A stretch of 64,000 bases of DNA from JACOMS01 sp051252005 (GCA_051252005.1 JBPOEZ010000005.1:62001-126000); one strand, 5' to 3'; numbered from the stretch's first letter, positions 35,468-43,950 are shown. Notes: generated by a model not told the origin, from the letters alone. A program made the numbers and translations.

Positions 35468-35530
35468 TCAGCGCCTGTGTCTCAGATTTAGGTCTGGGCT
35501 AAGAGAGACTTTTCGCTCATCTTCATCCTC

Positions 35531-35908
35531 ATGGAGAGAAAGATGAGAACGAGTAAACAAACACCCGGTGAGCGGGTCGTCAAAGACATCAAACGCAAGA
35601 CCCGCAAGCAATATAGCGCGGAGGAGAAGATCCGGATTGTATTAGATGGTCTGCGAGGCGAGGAAAGCGTTGCAGAGTTATGCCGCCGAGAAGGTATATC
35701 GCAAGGTATATATTACAAATGGTCGAAGGACTTTCTGGAGGCCGGCAAGAAGCGGTTAGCAGGGGACATCGCCCGCCAAGCCAATACGGCTGAAGTCAAA
35801 GGACTGCGCTCTGAGGCGCGTGAGCTCAAGGAGTGTGTTGCTGAACTTACTTTAGAAAACCGCCTGCTCAAAAAAAGCATGATCGGGGATGGGGGCGACG
35901 AGGAATGA
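35531..35908 (+). CDS. IS3-family OrfA (helix-turn-helix transposase subunit)
   Basis: A 125-residue protein: a helix-turn-helix near 40-75 (EESVAELCRREGISQGIYYKW) and a leucine-zipper-like helix at the end (EARELKECVAELTLENRLLK). It binds the IS ends. Its stop overlaps the orfB start as ATGA. A run of seven A (35870-35876), about 30 bases before the stop, could shift ribosomes by -1 into the orfB frame, which is open there, to make the OrfAB transposase. Confidence 0.92.
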   Translation: MERKMRTSKQTPGERVVKDIKRKTRKQYSAEEKIRIVLDGLRGEESVAELCRREGISQGIYYKWSKDFLEAGKKRLAGDIARQANTAEVKGLRSEARELKECVAELTLENRLLKKSMIGDGGDEE

Positions 35909-36885
35909 GATATCCCGCATCCGAGAAGCTAGAGATTATCCGTTTGGTAGAGCGCTCATCGCGCCCTGCCAAGTGGACACTTGATAAACTCGGCGTACAG
36001 CGCCGAACATTCTACCGTTGGTATGATCGATATCTGAACGACGGGGAAGGTGGTCTTGTTGACCGCGCGCCTCATCCCGGTCGTGTGTGGAACAAGATCC
36101 CGGACCCTGTCCGTAAGGACGTACTGGATATGGCTCTGGATATACCGGAGCTATCGCCGCGAGAGCTCGCTATACGCTTTACCGATACCAAAGGTTATTT
36201 TGTATCAGAAAGCTCGGTATATCGGCTCCTGAAGGCTCATGACCTGATATCCAGTCCGGCCTTTATTGTCATGAAAGCCGCGAGTGAGTTTAAAGATAAA
36301 ACGACAGCTGTTAATCAGATGTGGCAGACAGACTTTACCTACTTCAAGATTATAGGCTGGGGCTGGATGTATCTGTCGACTGTGCTCGATGACTTCTCAC
36401 GCTACATCATCAGTTGGAAGCTGTGCACGACAATGAAGACGAGTGACGTCACCGATACGCTCAATATGGCCTTGGTGGCCTCTGGATGTGATCAAGCTAA
36501 TATTGTTCATAAACCACGCCTATTGTCGGATAATGGTGCCAGCTATATCTCCGGTGAGTTGGCGGATTACATCAAAGACAACGACATGAGCCACGTTCGC
36601 GGGGCACCGTACCACCCGCAGACACAAGGCAAGATCGAGAGATGGCACCAGACCCTCAAGAACCGCATCCTGTTGGAAAATTACTTCCTGCCCGGAGACC
36701 TCGAACGCCAGATTGAAAGCTTCGTGGAGCATTACAATCACGAGCGGTATCATGAGAGCCTGAAAAACGTCACGCCTGCCGATGTCTACTTTGGCCGGGC
36801 ACAATCAATCATCAACCGCAGAGAAAGGATCAAGAAAAAGACTATCGAACATCGACGCTTGCAATACCGCAAAGCCGTCGCTTAA
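35905..36885 (+). CDS. IS3-family OrfB (DDE transposase subunit)
   Basis: The 326-residue product has the IS3 integrase core: first Asp in WQTDFTYFKIIGWGW near 140, second in LSDNGASYI near 211, and Glu in GKIERWHQTLKNR near 247, in the usual DDE spacing. A helix-turn-helix-like N-terminus and the YNHERYHESLKNVTPADVY end are typical. The reading frame is intact, so the element may be active. Confidence 0.93.
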   Translation: MRYPASEKLEIIRLVERSSRPAKWTLDKLGVQRRTFYRWYDRYLNDGEGGLVDRAPHPGRVWNKIPDPVRKDVLDMALDIPELSPRELAIRFTDTKGYFVSESSVYRLLKAHDLISSPAFIVMKAASEFKDKTTAVNQMWQTDFTYFKIIGWGWMYLSTVLDDFSRYIISWKLCTTMKTSDVTDTLNMALVASGCDQANIVHKPRLLSDNGASYISGELADYIKDNDMSHVRGAPYHPQTQGKIERWHQTLKNRILLENYFLPGDLERQIESFVEHYNHERYHESLKNVTPADVYFGRAQSIINRRERIKKKTIEHRRLQYRKAVA

Positions 36886-36946
36886 TATCAACCAGCAAGG
36901 TGAGCAAAGTCTCTCTTAGCCCGGGCCGAAATCTGGGACATTTTAT

Positions 36947-37192
36947 ATGACGACGGACACTCTAGTAACTAGAATGGTGGAAATTTATAGTGAGACTAGG
37001 ATTGTCTTTGATGACTTGAAGAAACATCAGAGTAGCGAAACTGTATTTGGAATAAATAGTTTGATTGAGGGTGAGTTTCCTTCGGAGGAAGTTTGGTCAT
37101 TTGATCGCGATTGCTTTTACGCAAGTATAACAGAATTCCAGTTTAATTGGATATTTGAAGGTGCCCAAAAAGTAGGTCAATTTAGGCGATAA
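36947..37192 (+). CDS. Hypothetical protein next to the IS3 end
   Basis: An 81-residue AT-rich open frame starting six bases after the IS end, with no room for a proper ribosome site of its own. The text (MVEIYSETRIVFDDLKKHQS) has no recognised family. It may be the 3' remains of a gene cut by the IS, or a chance frame. Confidence 0.4.
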   Translation: MTTDTLVTRMVEIYSETRIVFDDLKKHQSSETVFGINSLIEGEFPSEEVWSFDRDCFYASITEFQFNWIFEGAQKVGQFRR

Positions 37193-37289
37193 TTTAAAAT
37201 TGTTCCTAAATGAAAACCCAACTATTAAAGCTGGCGATGCCGTTGAGCTACCGACATCATGAACTCACACGTCCTAGCGCAGACATAAT

Positions 37290-37324
37290 TGAGTGTCCTA
37301 AAATCGCCTCATAACAGCCGCTGG
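37290..37324 (+). repeat. 35-bp direct repeat, left copy
   Basis: Shares 33 of 35 bases with 37866-37900 (differences at the fifth base, t/c, and the 25th, a/c); core gtcctaaaatcgcctcata. The two copies flank one gene at 37364-37828. Confidence 0.9.
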
Positions 37325-37363
37325 GCTTGCGTTGTTTCAAAGCCCGTGCGAGATTTCTGCTAT

Positions 37364-37828
37364 ATGCAATCGTTAAAAAAACTCACTGACATCCCTGAAC
37401 CAGAAATGGGAGCGCCACTACCGATGGTTATTAGTAGCGAATATCGACTTTCGATTTGTTACAATCAGGCAAAGGCAAGTTCTTATCAGAACAAAATCGT
37501 TACTGATGCAGATACAGAAGGTAAGCCCGACATAGTATCCATTCTCCGTTTCCAACAGCCATCTATATGGAAATTTGGCGACCCTGATGAGAACGGTCAA
37601 CCTTTTCATCCACTGGCTGATTTGGGCTTGATGGACTTTTATGCATTCGAAGTGGAAAACTCGGAATGGGCTCATAAGTCCATAACTGGGACCTACACAA
37701 TAAAGCATTTTATCGTTTTATTCCATGATAGCACATTTGAAATTCTGGCCGACGGTTATTCCGTTCATTCAATAAAATCTGAATTTGTTATGGATGCGTG
37801 CCAAAATGAAATAGATATATGGGAATGA
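37364..37828 (+). CDS. Hypothetical protein flanked by direct repeats
   Basis: The ATG at 37364 (MQSLKKLTDIPEPEMGAPLP) is taken as start; the frame is also open upstream through the left repeat, but without a ribosome site. The 154-residue product has no signal or membrane segment. It has a beta-rich look (YTIKHFIVLFHDSTFEILAD) and no recognised family. Its AT-rich composition differs from core genes and suggests transfer. The pair of 35-bp repeats around it could mark a mobile cassette or a duplication scar. Confidence 0.5.
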   Translation: MQSLKKLTDIPEPEMGAPLPMVISSEYRLSICYNQAKASSYQNKIVTDADTEGKPDIVSILRFQQPSIWKFGDPDENGQPFHPLADLGLMDFYAFEVENSEWAHKSITGTYTIKHFIVLFHDSTFEILADGYSVHSIKSEFVMDACQNEIDIWE

Positions 37829-38148
37829 TAGATATTACCTAATTATGCCTCTTAGAGGCTTGAGCTGAGCGTCCTAAAATCGCCTCATACCAGCCGCTGG
37901 TAATGTTTGAAATTGCGGCTGTAATTGCTCCACCTAAAACGAACGTTATGTCTGCTTTCAGACGAAAGTAACCGTTTTGAGTAATTGGCTCTAATGTCTG
38001 CAATGGGGATCTTCGCGACATTATCTTTCTTCCACAAATCACTGGACTTCTAGTTCAAAGGAAGCGGTACTGTCTTTGCGGCCTGAATTGAGGGCCTTGT
38101 CTCAGTAGTAACGGCCATATTGTGTGGCCGCATATCATGGAGACTAAA
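37829..38148. other. Intergenic stretch with the second direct repeat
   Basis: Contains the right 35-bp repeat (37866-37900) and then AT-rich DNA with a ctgctttcagacgaaagta stretch resembling widespread alphaproteobacterial intergenic repeats (recollection only). The promoter for the recombinase operon should lie near its end; no exact boxes were assigned. Confidence 0.4.
37866..37900 (+). repeat. 35-bp direct repeat, right copy
   Basis: Second copy of the repeat at 37290-37324, same orientation, start to start 576 bp apart. Confidence 0.9.
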
Positions 38149-38391
38149 ATGGAAACCCAGGCAGATATATTAGAGATTAAGGCCCCGCGTGCAGGCACTA
38201 AGCAAGCCAAACTTGTCGCTATGCTTTCGCGCAAAAGCGGCGTTACCTTAGAAAAGGCTAGTTCTGACCTTGGCTGGCAAAAGCACACGACAAGCGCCAC
38301 ATTAACAGGACTGCGAAAGCGCGGATACAATATTGAACGTGTCGAGCGCGGCGATAAACCCAGCACTTATGTTATCAAAGCTGAGGGATAG
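38149..38391 (+). CDS. DUF3489 family protein
   Basis: The start at 38149 has GGAG six bases upstream. The 80-residue product reads as a small winged-helix-like protein: GTKQAKLVAMLSRKSGVTLE, DLGWQKHTTSATLTGLRKRG, then VERGDKPSTYVI. This is the DUF3489 pattern. The family usually lies directly before DUF2924 and a large serine recombinase, as here, and may regulate or assist it. The DUF2924 GTG follows the stop after three bases. Confidence 0.85.
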   Translation: METQADILEIKAPRAGTKQAKLVAMLSRKSGVTLEKASSDLGWQKHTTSATLTGLRKRGYNIERVERGDKPSTYVIKAEG

Positions 38392-38394
38392 GGT

Positions 38395-38853
38395 GTGCCG
38401 CGCAGCAAGCAAAGCATTATTGATGAGGTTGCAGAACTGAATACCTTGTCCCGAAAATCTCTCGTCACAAAGTGGCAGTCAGCTTACGGCGCGCCGCCCT
38501 TTAAAGGCGCGCGCAACGCTACGCTTATTCGGGGCCTTGCCTATCATGTGCAAAGCAAGCGGCTTGGACCGCTAAAGCCCAGCCTGTCCCGCCAGATGCT
38601 AAAAACGGTGAAACCGGGAATTACGGTAACTGAAGGCAAGAGCATTCTCAAAGCGATTAAGACTAAACCAAAACCCAATACAAAGCTTGGCTCTCAATTG
38701 GTGCGAGAATGGAATGGGAGAACCCATACTGTGCATGTCACGGACAAAGGCTTTGTCATGAGCGGTGTGACTTACGGCTCGCTCTCTGCGGCGGCTAAGG
38801 CCATCACAGGCGCGCATTGGTCCGGCCCGCGCTTCTTTGGCGTGGCAGGGTAG
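38395..38853 (+). CDS. DUF2924 family protein
   Basis: A 152-residue product opening at GTG. DUF2924 text is visible: LNTLSRKSLVTKWQSAYGAP, ATLIRGLAYHVQSKRLG, then LVREWNGRTHTVHVTDKGF, and a final SLSAAAKAITGAHWSGPRFF. The family is nearly always linked to large serine recombinases in Alphaproteobacteria and probably binds DNA as an accessory. The recombinase ATG follows the stop after two bases. Confidence 0.88.
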   Translation: MPRSKQSIIDEVAELNTLSRKSLVTKWQSAYGAPPFKGARNATLIRGLAYHVQSKRLGPLKPSLSRQMLKTVKPGITVTEGKSILKAIKTKPKPNTKLGSQLVREWNGRTHTVHVTDKGFVMSGVTYGSLSAAAKAITGAHWSGPRFFGVAG

Positions 38854-38855
38854 GG

Positions 38856-40532
38856 ATGTCAGTTAAGTCTCAATACCGCTGCGCGGTCTATACGCGAAAG
38901 TCTCATGAAGAGGGACTGGATCAGGACTTCAACTCTTTGGATGCGCAGGCGGAAAGCTGCAAAGCCTATATCGCCTCACAGACAAGCCTCGGCTGGAACT
39001 TACGAGATCAATCTTATGATGACGGCGGCATCTCAGGCGGCCATATGGAAAGGCCGGGGCTGCAGGCTTTGATACAGGATATCAAAGCAGGCCTGATAGA
39101 TATTATCGTCGTCTATAAAGTTGATCGCCTGACACGGTCCCTGACGGACTTTGCTAAGCTGGTGGATGTCTTTGATGAACATGACGTCTCATTTGTATCT
39201 GTGACGCAAGCGTTCAACACCACGACGTCTATGGGCAGGCTGACCCTCAATGTCCTGCTCTCATTTGCCCAGTTTGAACGTGAAGTCACAGCCGAGCGTA
39301 TCAGAGATAAGATTGCGGCTTCCAAGGCTAAAGGTATGTGGATGGGTGGTACATGTCCTATTGGCTACCGCAATGTAGACCGCAAGCTTCACATAGTTAA
39401 AGCCGAGGCTGAAACCATTCGGGTCATATATGATCTGTACATTGAACTGAAAAATGTCCGGCAGGTCAAAGCACAAGCCGATAACTTGGGACTGGTATCA
39501 CGCCAGCGCATACACAAGTCAGGGAAACAGTCTGGCGGCAAGCCTTTCACGCGTGGCCACATCTACCGTATGCTGACTAACCCCATATACATCGGACAGA
39601 TCCAGCATAAGGAAAAAATCTATGCTGGAAACCATGAGGCCATCATAGACACTGCGCTTTGGGATCAAGTACAAGCCATAATTAAAGACAATGCGGTGAA
39701 ACGAACAACCATTGGCAATAGCAAGTCCCCGACATTGCTGGCAGGCCTGCTCTTTGATGGAGACGGCAACAAGCTGGCGGCTCATCATGTGAACAAGAAA
39801 GGCATGCGCTATCATTACTATGTCAGCCAGAAACTGAAGACCGGAGATCAGGATAGCGGCTGGCGTATCCCCGCAAAAACATTAGAGCGAATCGTCCATC
39901 AATCTTTGGTCTCAACGCTTGCATCGAAAGGTCAGCTATTGGTCTTATTGGGAGTAAAAACGCCATCAGCTGATCAGATGCAAAAACTGACATATCACGC
40001 TGGCGCATTATGCACAAGCCTAACAGCCCAAGATCAACCCACCTTAAAAGGCATCTACAACGATTTGATCACGGCCATTCATATCCATACTGATAAACTG
40101 TCAATTACGTTCAATCATCAAGGTTTGCAGCGCGGCTTGAATACAGAGCTAGCAAACAACAATGAGCCTATCCTGACATTGCCAATGACGATTAAGCGGC
40201 GCGGGCATGAGATGAAGATGGTGATTGACGATGCCGAGCAGCGAATATCAAATCCTGATACCGCGCTTATCAAATTAGTATCCAGAGCTCACCTTCTTAA
40301 AACGGAACTTGATACTGGGGCCATTACATCCATTAAGGACTTTGCAGCCAAATATAGGCTCGATCATGGCGACGCAAAAAACCTTGTGCCGCTTGCTTAT
40401 CTCGCTCCCTGCATCGTTGCTGATATATTGGAAGGTCACCAACCCGAAGACTTAACGGCCAAGCGCCTGAAGCACATGTCGAGCCTGCCAATGATATGGG
40501 CCGAGCAGCGCACTTATCTCGGCTTTAACTAG
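38856..40532 (+). CDS. Large serine recombinase
   Basis: A 558-residue site-specific recombinase. The resolvase domain occupies residues 6-150, with the nucleophile in AVYTRKSHEEG (Ser16), the DGGISGGHMERPGLQ and VVYKVDRLTRS motifs, and the FAQFEREVTAERIRDK helix. A recombinase domain (GYRNVDRKL..., YRMLTNPIYIGQIQHKEK) and a zinc-ribbon-like region follow; the linker to the C-terminus is long. The ATG at 38856 follows the DUF2924 stop by two bases. It probably integrated this island; the 3' end of tRNA-Ala lies only 183 bp away. Confidence 0.93.
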   Translation: MSVKSQYRCAVYTRKSHEEGLDQDFNSLDAQAESCKAYIASQTSLGWNLRDQSYDDGGISGGHMERPGLQALIQDIKAGLIDIIVVYKVDRLTRSLTDFAKLVDVFDEHDVSFVSVTQAFNTTTSMGRLTLNVLLSFAQFEREVTAERIRDKIAASKAKGMWMGGTCPIGYRNVDRKLHIVKAEAETIRVIYDLYIELKNVRQVKAQADNLGLVSRQRIHKSGKQSGGKPFTRGHIYRMLTNPIYIGQIQHKEKIYAGNHEAIIDTALWDQVQAIIKDNAVKRTTIGNSKSPTLLAGLLFDGDGNKLAAHHVNKKGMRYHYYVSQKLKTGDQDSGWRIPAKTLERIVHQSLVSTLASKGQLLVLLGVKTPSADQMQKLTYHAGALCTSLTAQDQPTLKGIYNDLITAIHIHTDKLSITFNHQGLQRGLNTELANNNEPILTLPMTIKRRGHEMKMVIDDAEQRISNPDTALIKLVSRAHLLKTELDTGAITSIKDFAAKYRLDHGDAKNLVPLAYLAPCIVADILEGHQPEDLTAKRLKHMSSLPMIWAEQRTYLGFN

Positions 40533-40714
40533 CATCACCTAAAAATCCAAGCGGTCTCCAAAACAGGCCAGAGAGACGGGCGGCCTATAGTGGCCCATAT
40601 TAGGCAAATACGGCGTCTCAAGTGATCTACAATGCGTCTCACATCCCGCTAAGCCACGGAAATTACGTAATAATTTTGAGAGAGATAAACCCGTCCGGTT
40701 TATACCAGACTGGA

Positions 40715-40790
40715 TGGTGGAGCCTAGGAGAGTCGAACTCCTGACCTCTTCGCTGCCAGCGAAGCGCTCTACCAGCTGAGCTAAGGCCCC
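40715..40790 (-). tRNA. tRNA-Ala (GGC anticodon)
   Basis: A complete 76-nt cloverleaf with encoded CCA: acceptor GGGGCCU/AGGCUCC contains the alanine identity pair G3-U70; anticodon loop CUGGCAG gives GGC. The 3' end faces the recombinase island at lower coordinates. No second copy of the 3' end was seen to the left, so use as an attachment site is not shown. Confidence 0.97.
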
Positions 40791-40914
40791 ATTCCAATTT
40801 TGAAATGGTCAGTGTTTTGGAGGACTTTCGTCCCCCGAAGCGGCGCGAACCTAGTGCGGGCTTGATCTGTAATCAAGCCCAAATCGGTGTTCACGCGCCG
40901 CTAATTTTAAAAAA

Positions 40915-41367
40915 TTAGATTTCGACTTCTTCGGCGTCGTCATCTTCGTCAGAATCGTCCGGCGGAGGCAGTTCGTTGTCATCATCGTCATCGACAAGGG
41001 CTGCGTCTTCGTCTTCGTCTTCGTCAGGCGAATATTCATTGTAGTTGGACGGCTCGTCGTCATCGTCGTCGCTAGCGCCGCCAATAACGGCTGCATCGTC
41101 GCCGTCGAGCTCAAGCTCTTTGGCTTCTTCTTCTTCTTCGTCAATATCGTCTTCGTCGATTTCTTTTTCGGCGTCATCATCCTCGTCGTCATCGTCGGCA
41201 ACAGGTTTAACAGGTTTTACCGGCACAGGGATTGTCGCTGGGTCGAGTTCCGACGGGTCAAAGCTATGGCCACACTTCGGACATACCGCAGGCCGCTTGA
41301 GCAAGTCGTAAAACTTACTGCTGCATTCGGGACATACCCGTTTTTCTCCAAGATCCACTTTCGCCAT
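40915..41367 (-). CDS. FYDLN acid domain protein (TIGR02300 type)
   Basis: The 150-residue product starts MAKVDLGEKRVCPECSSKFYDL, with two CxxC pairs (CPEC, CPKC) forming a zinc ribbon, then a long Asp/Glu-rich, disordered tail. This is the TIGR02300/FYDLN acid family of Alphaproteobacteria, whose role is unknown. It is divergent from aroA, as in related genomes, and has a GAGGAAA ribosome site. Confidence 0.9.
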   Translation of the reverse strand: MAKVDLGEKRVCPECSSKFYDLLKRPAVCPKCGHSFDPSELDPATIPVPVKPVKPVADDDDEDDDAEKEIDEDDIDEEEEEAKELELDGDDAAVIGGASDDDDDEPSNYNEYSPDEDEDEDAALVDDDDDNELPPPDDSDEDDDAEEVEI

Positions 41368-41473
41368 CTTTTTTTCCTCAATCGTTCGAGCTTTTGTCGC
41401 GGCCCCTTGCGCTCATCATGCACGCATGTAAAAGCAAGGTCAAACGCGGTTTGTCCGCCTCTTAACCTCTGAA

Positions 41474-42841
41474 ATGATCAAGTCAATAAACAATATGTCT
41501 GAGAATGCTAAACGGCCTGCCAAGGCCTTAAAAAGTGGCGCATTAAACGGGACTGTCCGAGCTCCCGGCGATAAATCCATTTCCCACCGCGCGATTATAT
41601 TTGGCGGATTGGCGAGCGGCGAAACAACGGTATCCGGCCTTTTGGAAGGCGAGGACATATTATCCACCGTCGGCGCGATGCGCGCCTTTGGCGCAAATAT
41701 CCGCAAAGACGGCGATATGTGGCATATTGCGGGCTGCGGGGAGGCTGGACTGCAAACGCCTGAGGGCGACATTGATTGCGGAAACGCCGGAACGGGCGTG
41801 CGGCTTATAATGGGCGCAGCGGCGGGCTACGGCGTCACGGCGACCTATACGGGGGATAGTTCCCTGCGAAGTCGCCCCATGGGGCGCATTGTTGACCCGC
41901 TTGCCGAAATGGGCGTGAGCGCGGAAACACAAGATGGCGGGCGGCTTCCGGCCACCTTATCGTCGAAACCGCCTTTGACGGCGATTGATTACACGCCGAA
42001 ACAAGCCTCGGCGCAGGTGAAATCGGCCGTTTTACTGGCAGGCCTGCGGGCTAAAGGCAAAACAACGGTGCGAGAGCCGCGTCCATCGCGTGATCATACG
42101 GAAAATATGCTCCGCGCCTTTGGCGTGCCTGTCGAATCAAAAACATATGGCGAAGGACAGGTTGTAAGCCTTACGGGGCCTGCGGCGCTTACCGCGACCC
42201 ATGTTAATGTTCCGGGCGATCCTTCGTCTGCGGCATTTCCGATTGTCGCCGCGCTCATCACGCCTGGCTCTGATGTGACCATAGAAAACGTCATGATGAA
42301 CCCGACCCGGATCGGCCTGTTTGAAACGCTCACCGAAATGGGCGCGGATTTAAAGGCGGATAATTTCCGCAAAAGCGGCGGGGAAATCATCGCCGACATC
42401 CGCGTGCGCCATTCGAAACTGCGTGGTATTACGGTTCCGCCGCAGCGCGCGCCGTCTATGATTGACGAATATCCGATACTGGCCGTGGCGGCGGCTTTTG
42501 CCATGGGGACCACTCATATGCCGGGTATTCACGAGCTTCGCGTTAAAGAGAGCGACAGGATCGCCGCAACAGCAGCGCTACTACGCGAAAACGGCGTGAG
42601 CGTAAAAGATGACGCGGATAGCTTGACCGTCGTCGGCGGCGCTATTGCAGGCGGGCCCGTTAAAGGCGGGGCGACTGTTGTGACATACCATGATCATCGC
42701 ATCGCCATGTCGGCGCTGGTGCTGGGCCTTAATGCGGACGCGCCTGTATCCGTCGATGACGCGTCGATGATAGCCACAAGCTTTCCGGAGTTTTTCGATA
42801 TGATGAAAGGCTTGGGGGCTAAGATCGAGGCTTCCTCGTGA
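41474..42841 (+). CDS. aroA: 3-phosphoshikimate 1-carboxyvinyltransferase (EPSP synthase), class II type
   Basis: EPSP synthase joins shikimate-3-phosphate and PEP on the aromatic amino acid pathway. The 455-residue protein is close in pattern to the class II enzymes: PGDKSISHRAIIFGGLASGE, SLRSRPMGRIV (class II RPMxR), SAQVKSAVLLAGL, DEYPILAVAAAF and LRVKESDRIAA. In the PEP-site loop it reads CGNAGTGVRL, with Gly where some class II enzymes have Ala. A later ATG at 41495 is an alternative start; neither has a clear ribosome site. It overlaps cmk by four bases. Confidence 0.96.
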   Translation: MIKSINNMSENAKRPAKALKSGALNGTVRAPGDKSISHRAIIFGGLASGETTVSGLLEGEDILSTVGAMRAFGANIRKDGDMWHIAGCGEAGLQTPEGDIDCGNAGTGVRLIMGAAAGYGVTATYTGDSSLRSRPMGRIVDPLAEMGVSAETQDGGRLPATLSSKPPLTAIDYTPKQASAQVKSAVLLAGLRAKGKTTVREPRPSRDHTENMLRAFGVPVESKTYGEGQVVSLTGPAALTATHVNVPGDPSSAAFPIVAALITPGSDVTIENVMMNPTRIGLFETLTEMGADLKADNFRKSGGEIIADIRVRHSKLRGITVPPQRAPSMIDEYPILAVAAAFAMGTTHMPGIHELRVKESDRIAATAALLRENGVSVKDDADSLTVVGGAIAGGPVKGGATVVTYHDHRIAMSALVLGLNADAPVSVDDASMIATSFPEFFDMMKGLGAKIEASS

Positions 42842-43467
42842 CAATCATTGCTATTGACGGCACGTTTGCTAGTGGCAAGGGGACGCTTGCGCGCAAAATC
42901 GCTGCGCATTTTGGCCTTAACTACCTTGATACCGGTAAGCTCTACCGCGCCGTCGCCCATCAAGTCCTAGAGGCCGGAGGGGATCCAGACGACGCCGTTA
43001 TCAGCGCCAAAATTGCAAAGTCTTTTAAGGCTGACAAGCTCGATGACCCTATATTAAAAAGCGGCCCTGTCGGCGCTGCGGCGTCTAAGGTGGCGGTTCA
43101 TCCCGCTGTCCGCGCTGCGCTTTTTGACTTTCAGCGCGAATTTTCGCGCAGCGGCGCCGTGCTCGATGGCCGAGACATTGGCACGGTCATTTGCCCTGAT
43201 GCGGACGTAAAACTTTATGTTGATGCAAGCCCTGAAGAGCGCGCCAAGCGCCGGCATTTAGAACTCACAGGCTACGGCGAAGACATCAGTTTCGAGACCG
43301 TCCTTGCCCAGCTTAAAGAGCGAGATCACCGCGATAGCACACGCTTGGAGGCCCCACTAAAACCCGCGAAAGACGCGCATCTGCTTGATACAACGGGTCT
43401 GTCGATTGACGCCGCGTTTGACGCCGCCGTAAGAATTTGCGACGCGGTATTGGCGAGCCGCGCTTAG
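42838..43467 (+). CDS. cmk: Cytidylate kinase
   Basis: A 209-residue CMP/dCMP kinase, opening at a GTG that overlaps the aroA stop. The P-loop reads IDGTFASGKGTLARKIA, the CMP-binding part LNYLDTGKLYRAVAH, and the LID region with RDIGTVICPDADVKLYVDAS and the RxxRRHLEL segment. Length is normal. In many Alphaproteobacteria rpsA follows directly; here 4 kb of other genes intervene. Confidence 0.96.
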   Translation: MTIIAIDGTFASGKGTLARKIAAHFGLNYLDTGKLYRAVAHQVLEAGGDPDDAVISAKIAKSFKADKLDDPILKSGPVGAAASKVAVHPAVRAALFDFQREFSRSGAVLDGRDIGTVICPDADVKLYVDASPEERAKRRHLELTGYGEDISFETVLAQLKERDHRDSTRLEAPLKPAKDAHLLDTTGLSIDAAFDAAVRICDAVLASRA

Positions 43468-43479
43468 GTAGCCGACTTC

Positions 43480-43704
43480 CTAAACAACATCCTTGGATTT
43501 TTTATTGCGCGGTATTCGCATGATAGCATGACCCATGGCGGCGTTGCCGAAGGTTATGGCGAAGCCGACGCAGAGAAGGAAAATGGCGAGAATTTTGTCC
43601 GACGATGTAAAGATAATATCGCGCAGATCAAAGACGTTAAAAAACAGGATAAGAGCGAGAAGCGCCCAGCCGAATGCAATGCCCTTGAGGCAGCTGCTGA
43701 TCAT
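43480..43704 (-). CDS. Small membrane protein, unknown
   Basis: The ATG at 43704 opens a 74-residue protein with two membrane segments (IAFGWALLALILFFNVF and KILAIFLLCVGFAITFG) and a basic C-terminus (RIPRNKKSKDVV). The frame is open upstream but without support. No family is recognised. It lies on the opposite strand to its neighbours and ends 12 bp after cmk. Confidence 0.5.
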   Translation of the reverse strand: MISSCLKGIAFGWALLALILFFNVFDLRDIIFTSSDKILAIFLLCVGFAITFGNAAMGHAIMRIPRNKKSKDVV

Positions 43705-43950
43705 TAATTTATGGACGCGTCCCACATAACCCCCAATGTGTATTTCAATTATTCTTATAATATTTCTAATGATCTTAGCGGAATATGCGGGCCGTACAAG
43801 CATTGTCATCACGTGGTCAGAGTTGGCCTTAAATGAAGCGGTCGCGTGACAACTACGTAAGAGATGAATTTGCGAGAGGTGAGTTTTTTGTAACTTTCAT
43901 TCTCGCGGCGAGGTCGCCACTGTATATTTCTGTCAGTGCGGGGCCTGTTA

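Larger units (their letters stand above)
10307..35477 (-). mobile_element. Defective Mu-like prophage (Mu-type head, siphovirus-type tail)
   Basis: Nearly all genes lie on the minus strand and follow the Mu late order: gp28-like terminase end, gp29-like portal, gp30-like head protein, I-type protease, decoration protein, major capsid protein, gp36, gpG, then tail terminator, tail tube, G/GT, tape measure and tail tip. There is no sheath protein, matching siphoviral Mu relatives such as B3 or RcapMu. The early half (transposase A, B protein, repressor), the lysis genes and the terminase N-terminus are missing at the IS3 junction. The distal limit is approximate and lies between 9970 and 10306. 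Confidence 0.88.
35478..36940 (+). mobile_element. IS3-family insertion sequence, complete
   Basis: Ends are 32-bp inverted repeats with 28 matches: 35478-35509 (tgtctcagat...) and 36909-36940 (...atctgggaca). Two overlapping genes, orfA and orfB, fill 1463 bp, with an A7 slippery run between them. The flanking bases (ctg on the left, ttt on the right) differ, so the usual 3-4-bp target duplication is missing. The left flank is the terminase remnant; the right flank is unrelated AT-rich DNA. Confidence 0.93.

Noticed and set aside
37955..37981. Possible widespread intergenic repeat (ctgctttcagacgaaag)
   Set aside because: The likeness to common alphaproteobacterial repeats is from memory and only one copy is in the window.
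40533..40714. Right attachment site of the island at the tRNA-Ala end
   Set aside because: I looked for a second copy of the tRNA 3' end in 8.9-10.4 kb and near 36.9-38.1 kb by eye and found none; not claimed.
41045..41311. Plus-strand poly-Ser open frame
   Set aside because: It mirrors the Asp/Glu-rich tail of the opposite FYDLN gene.
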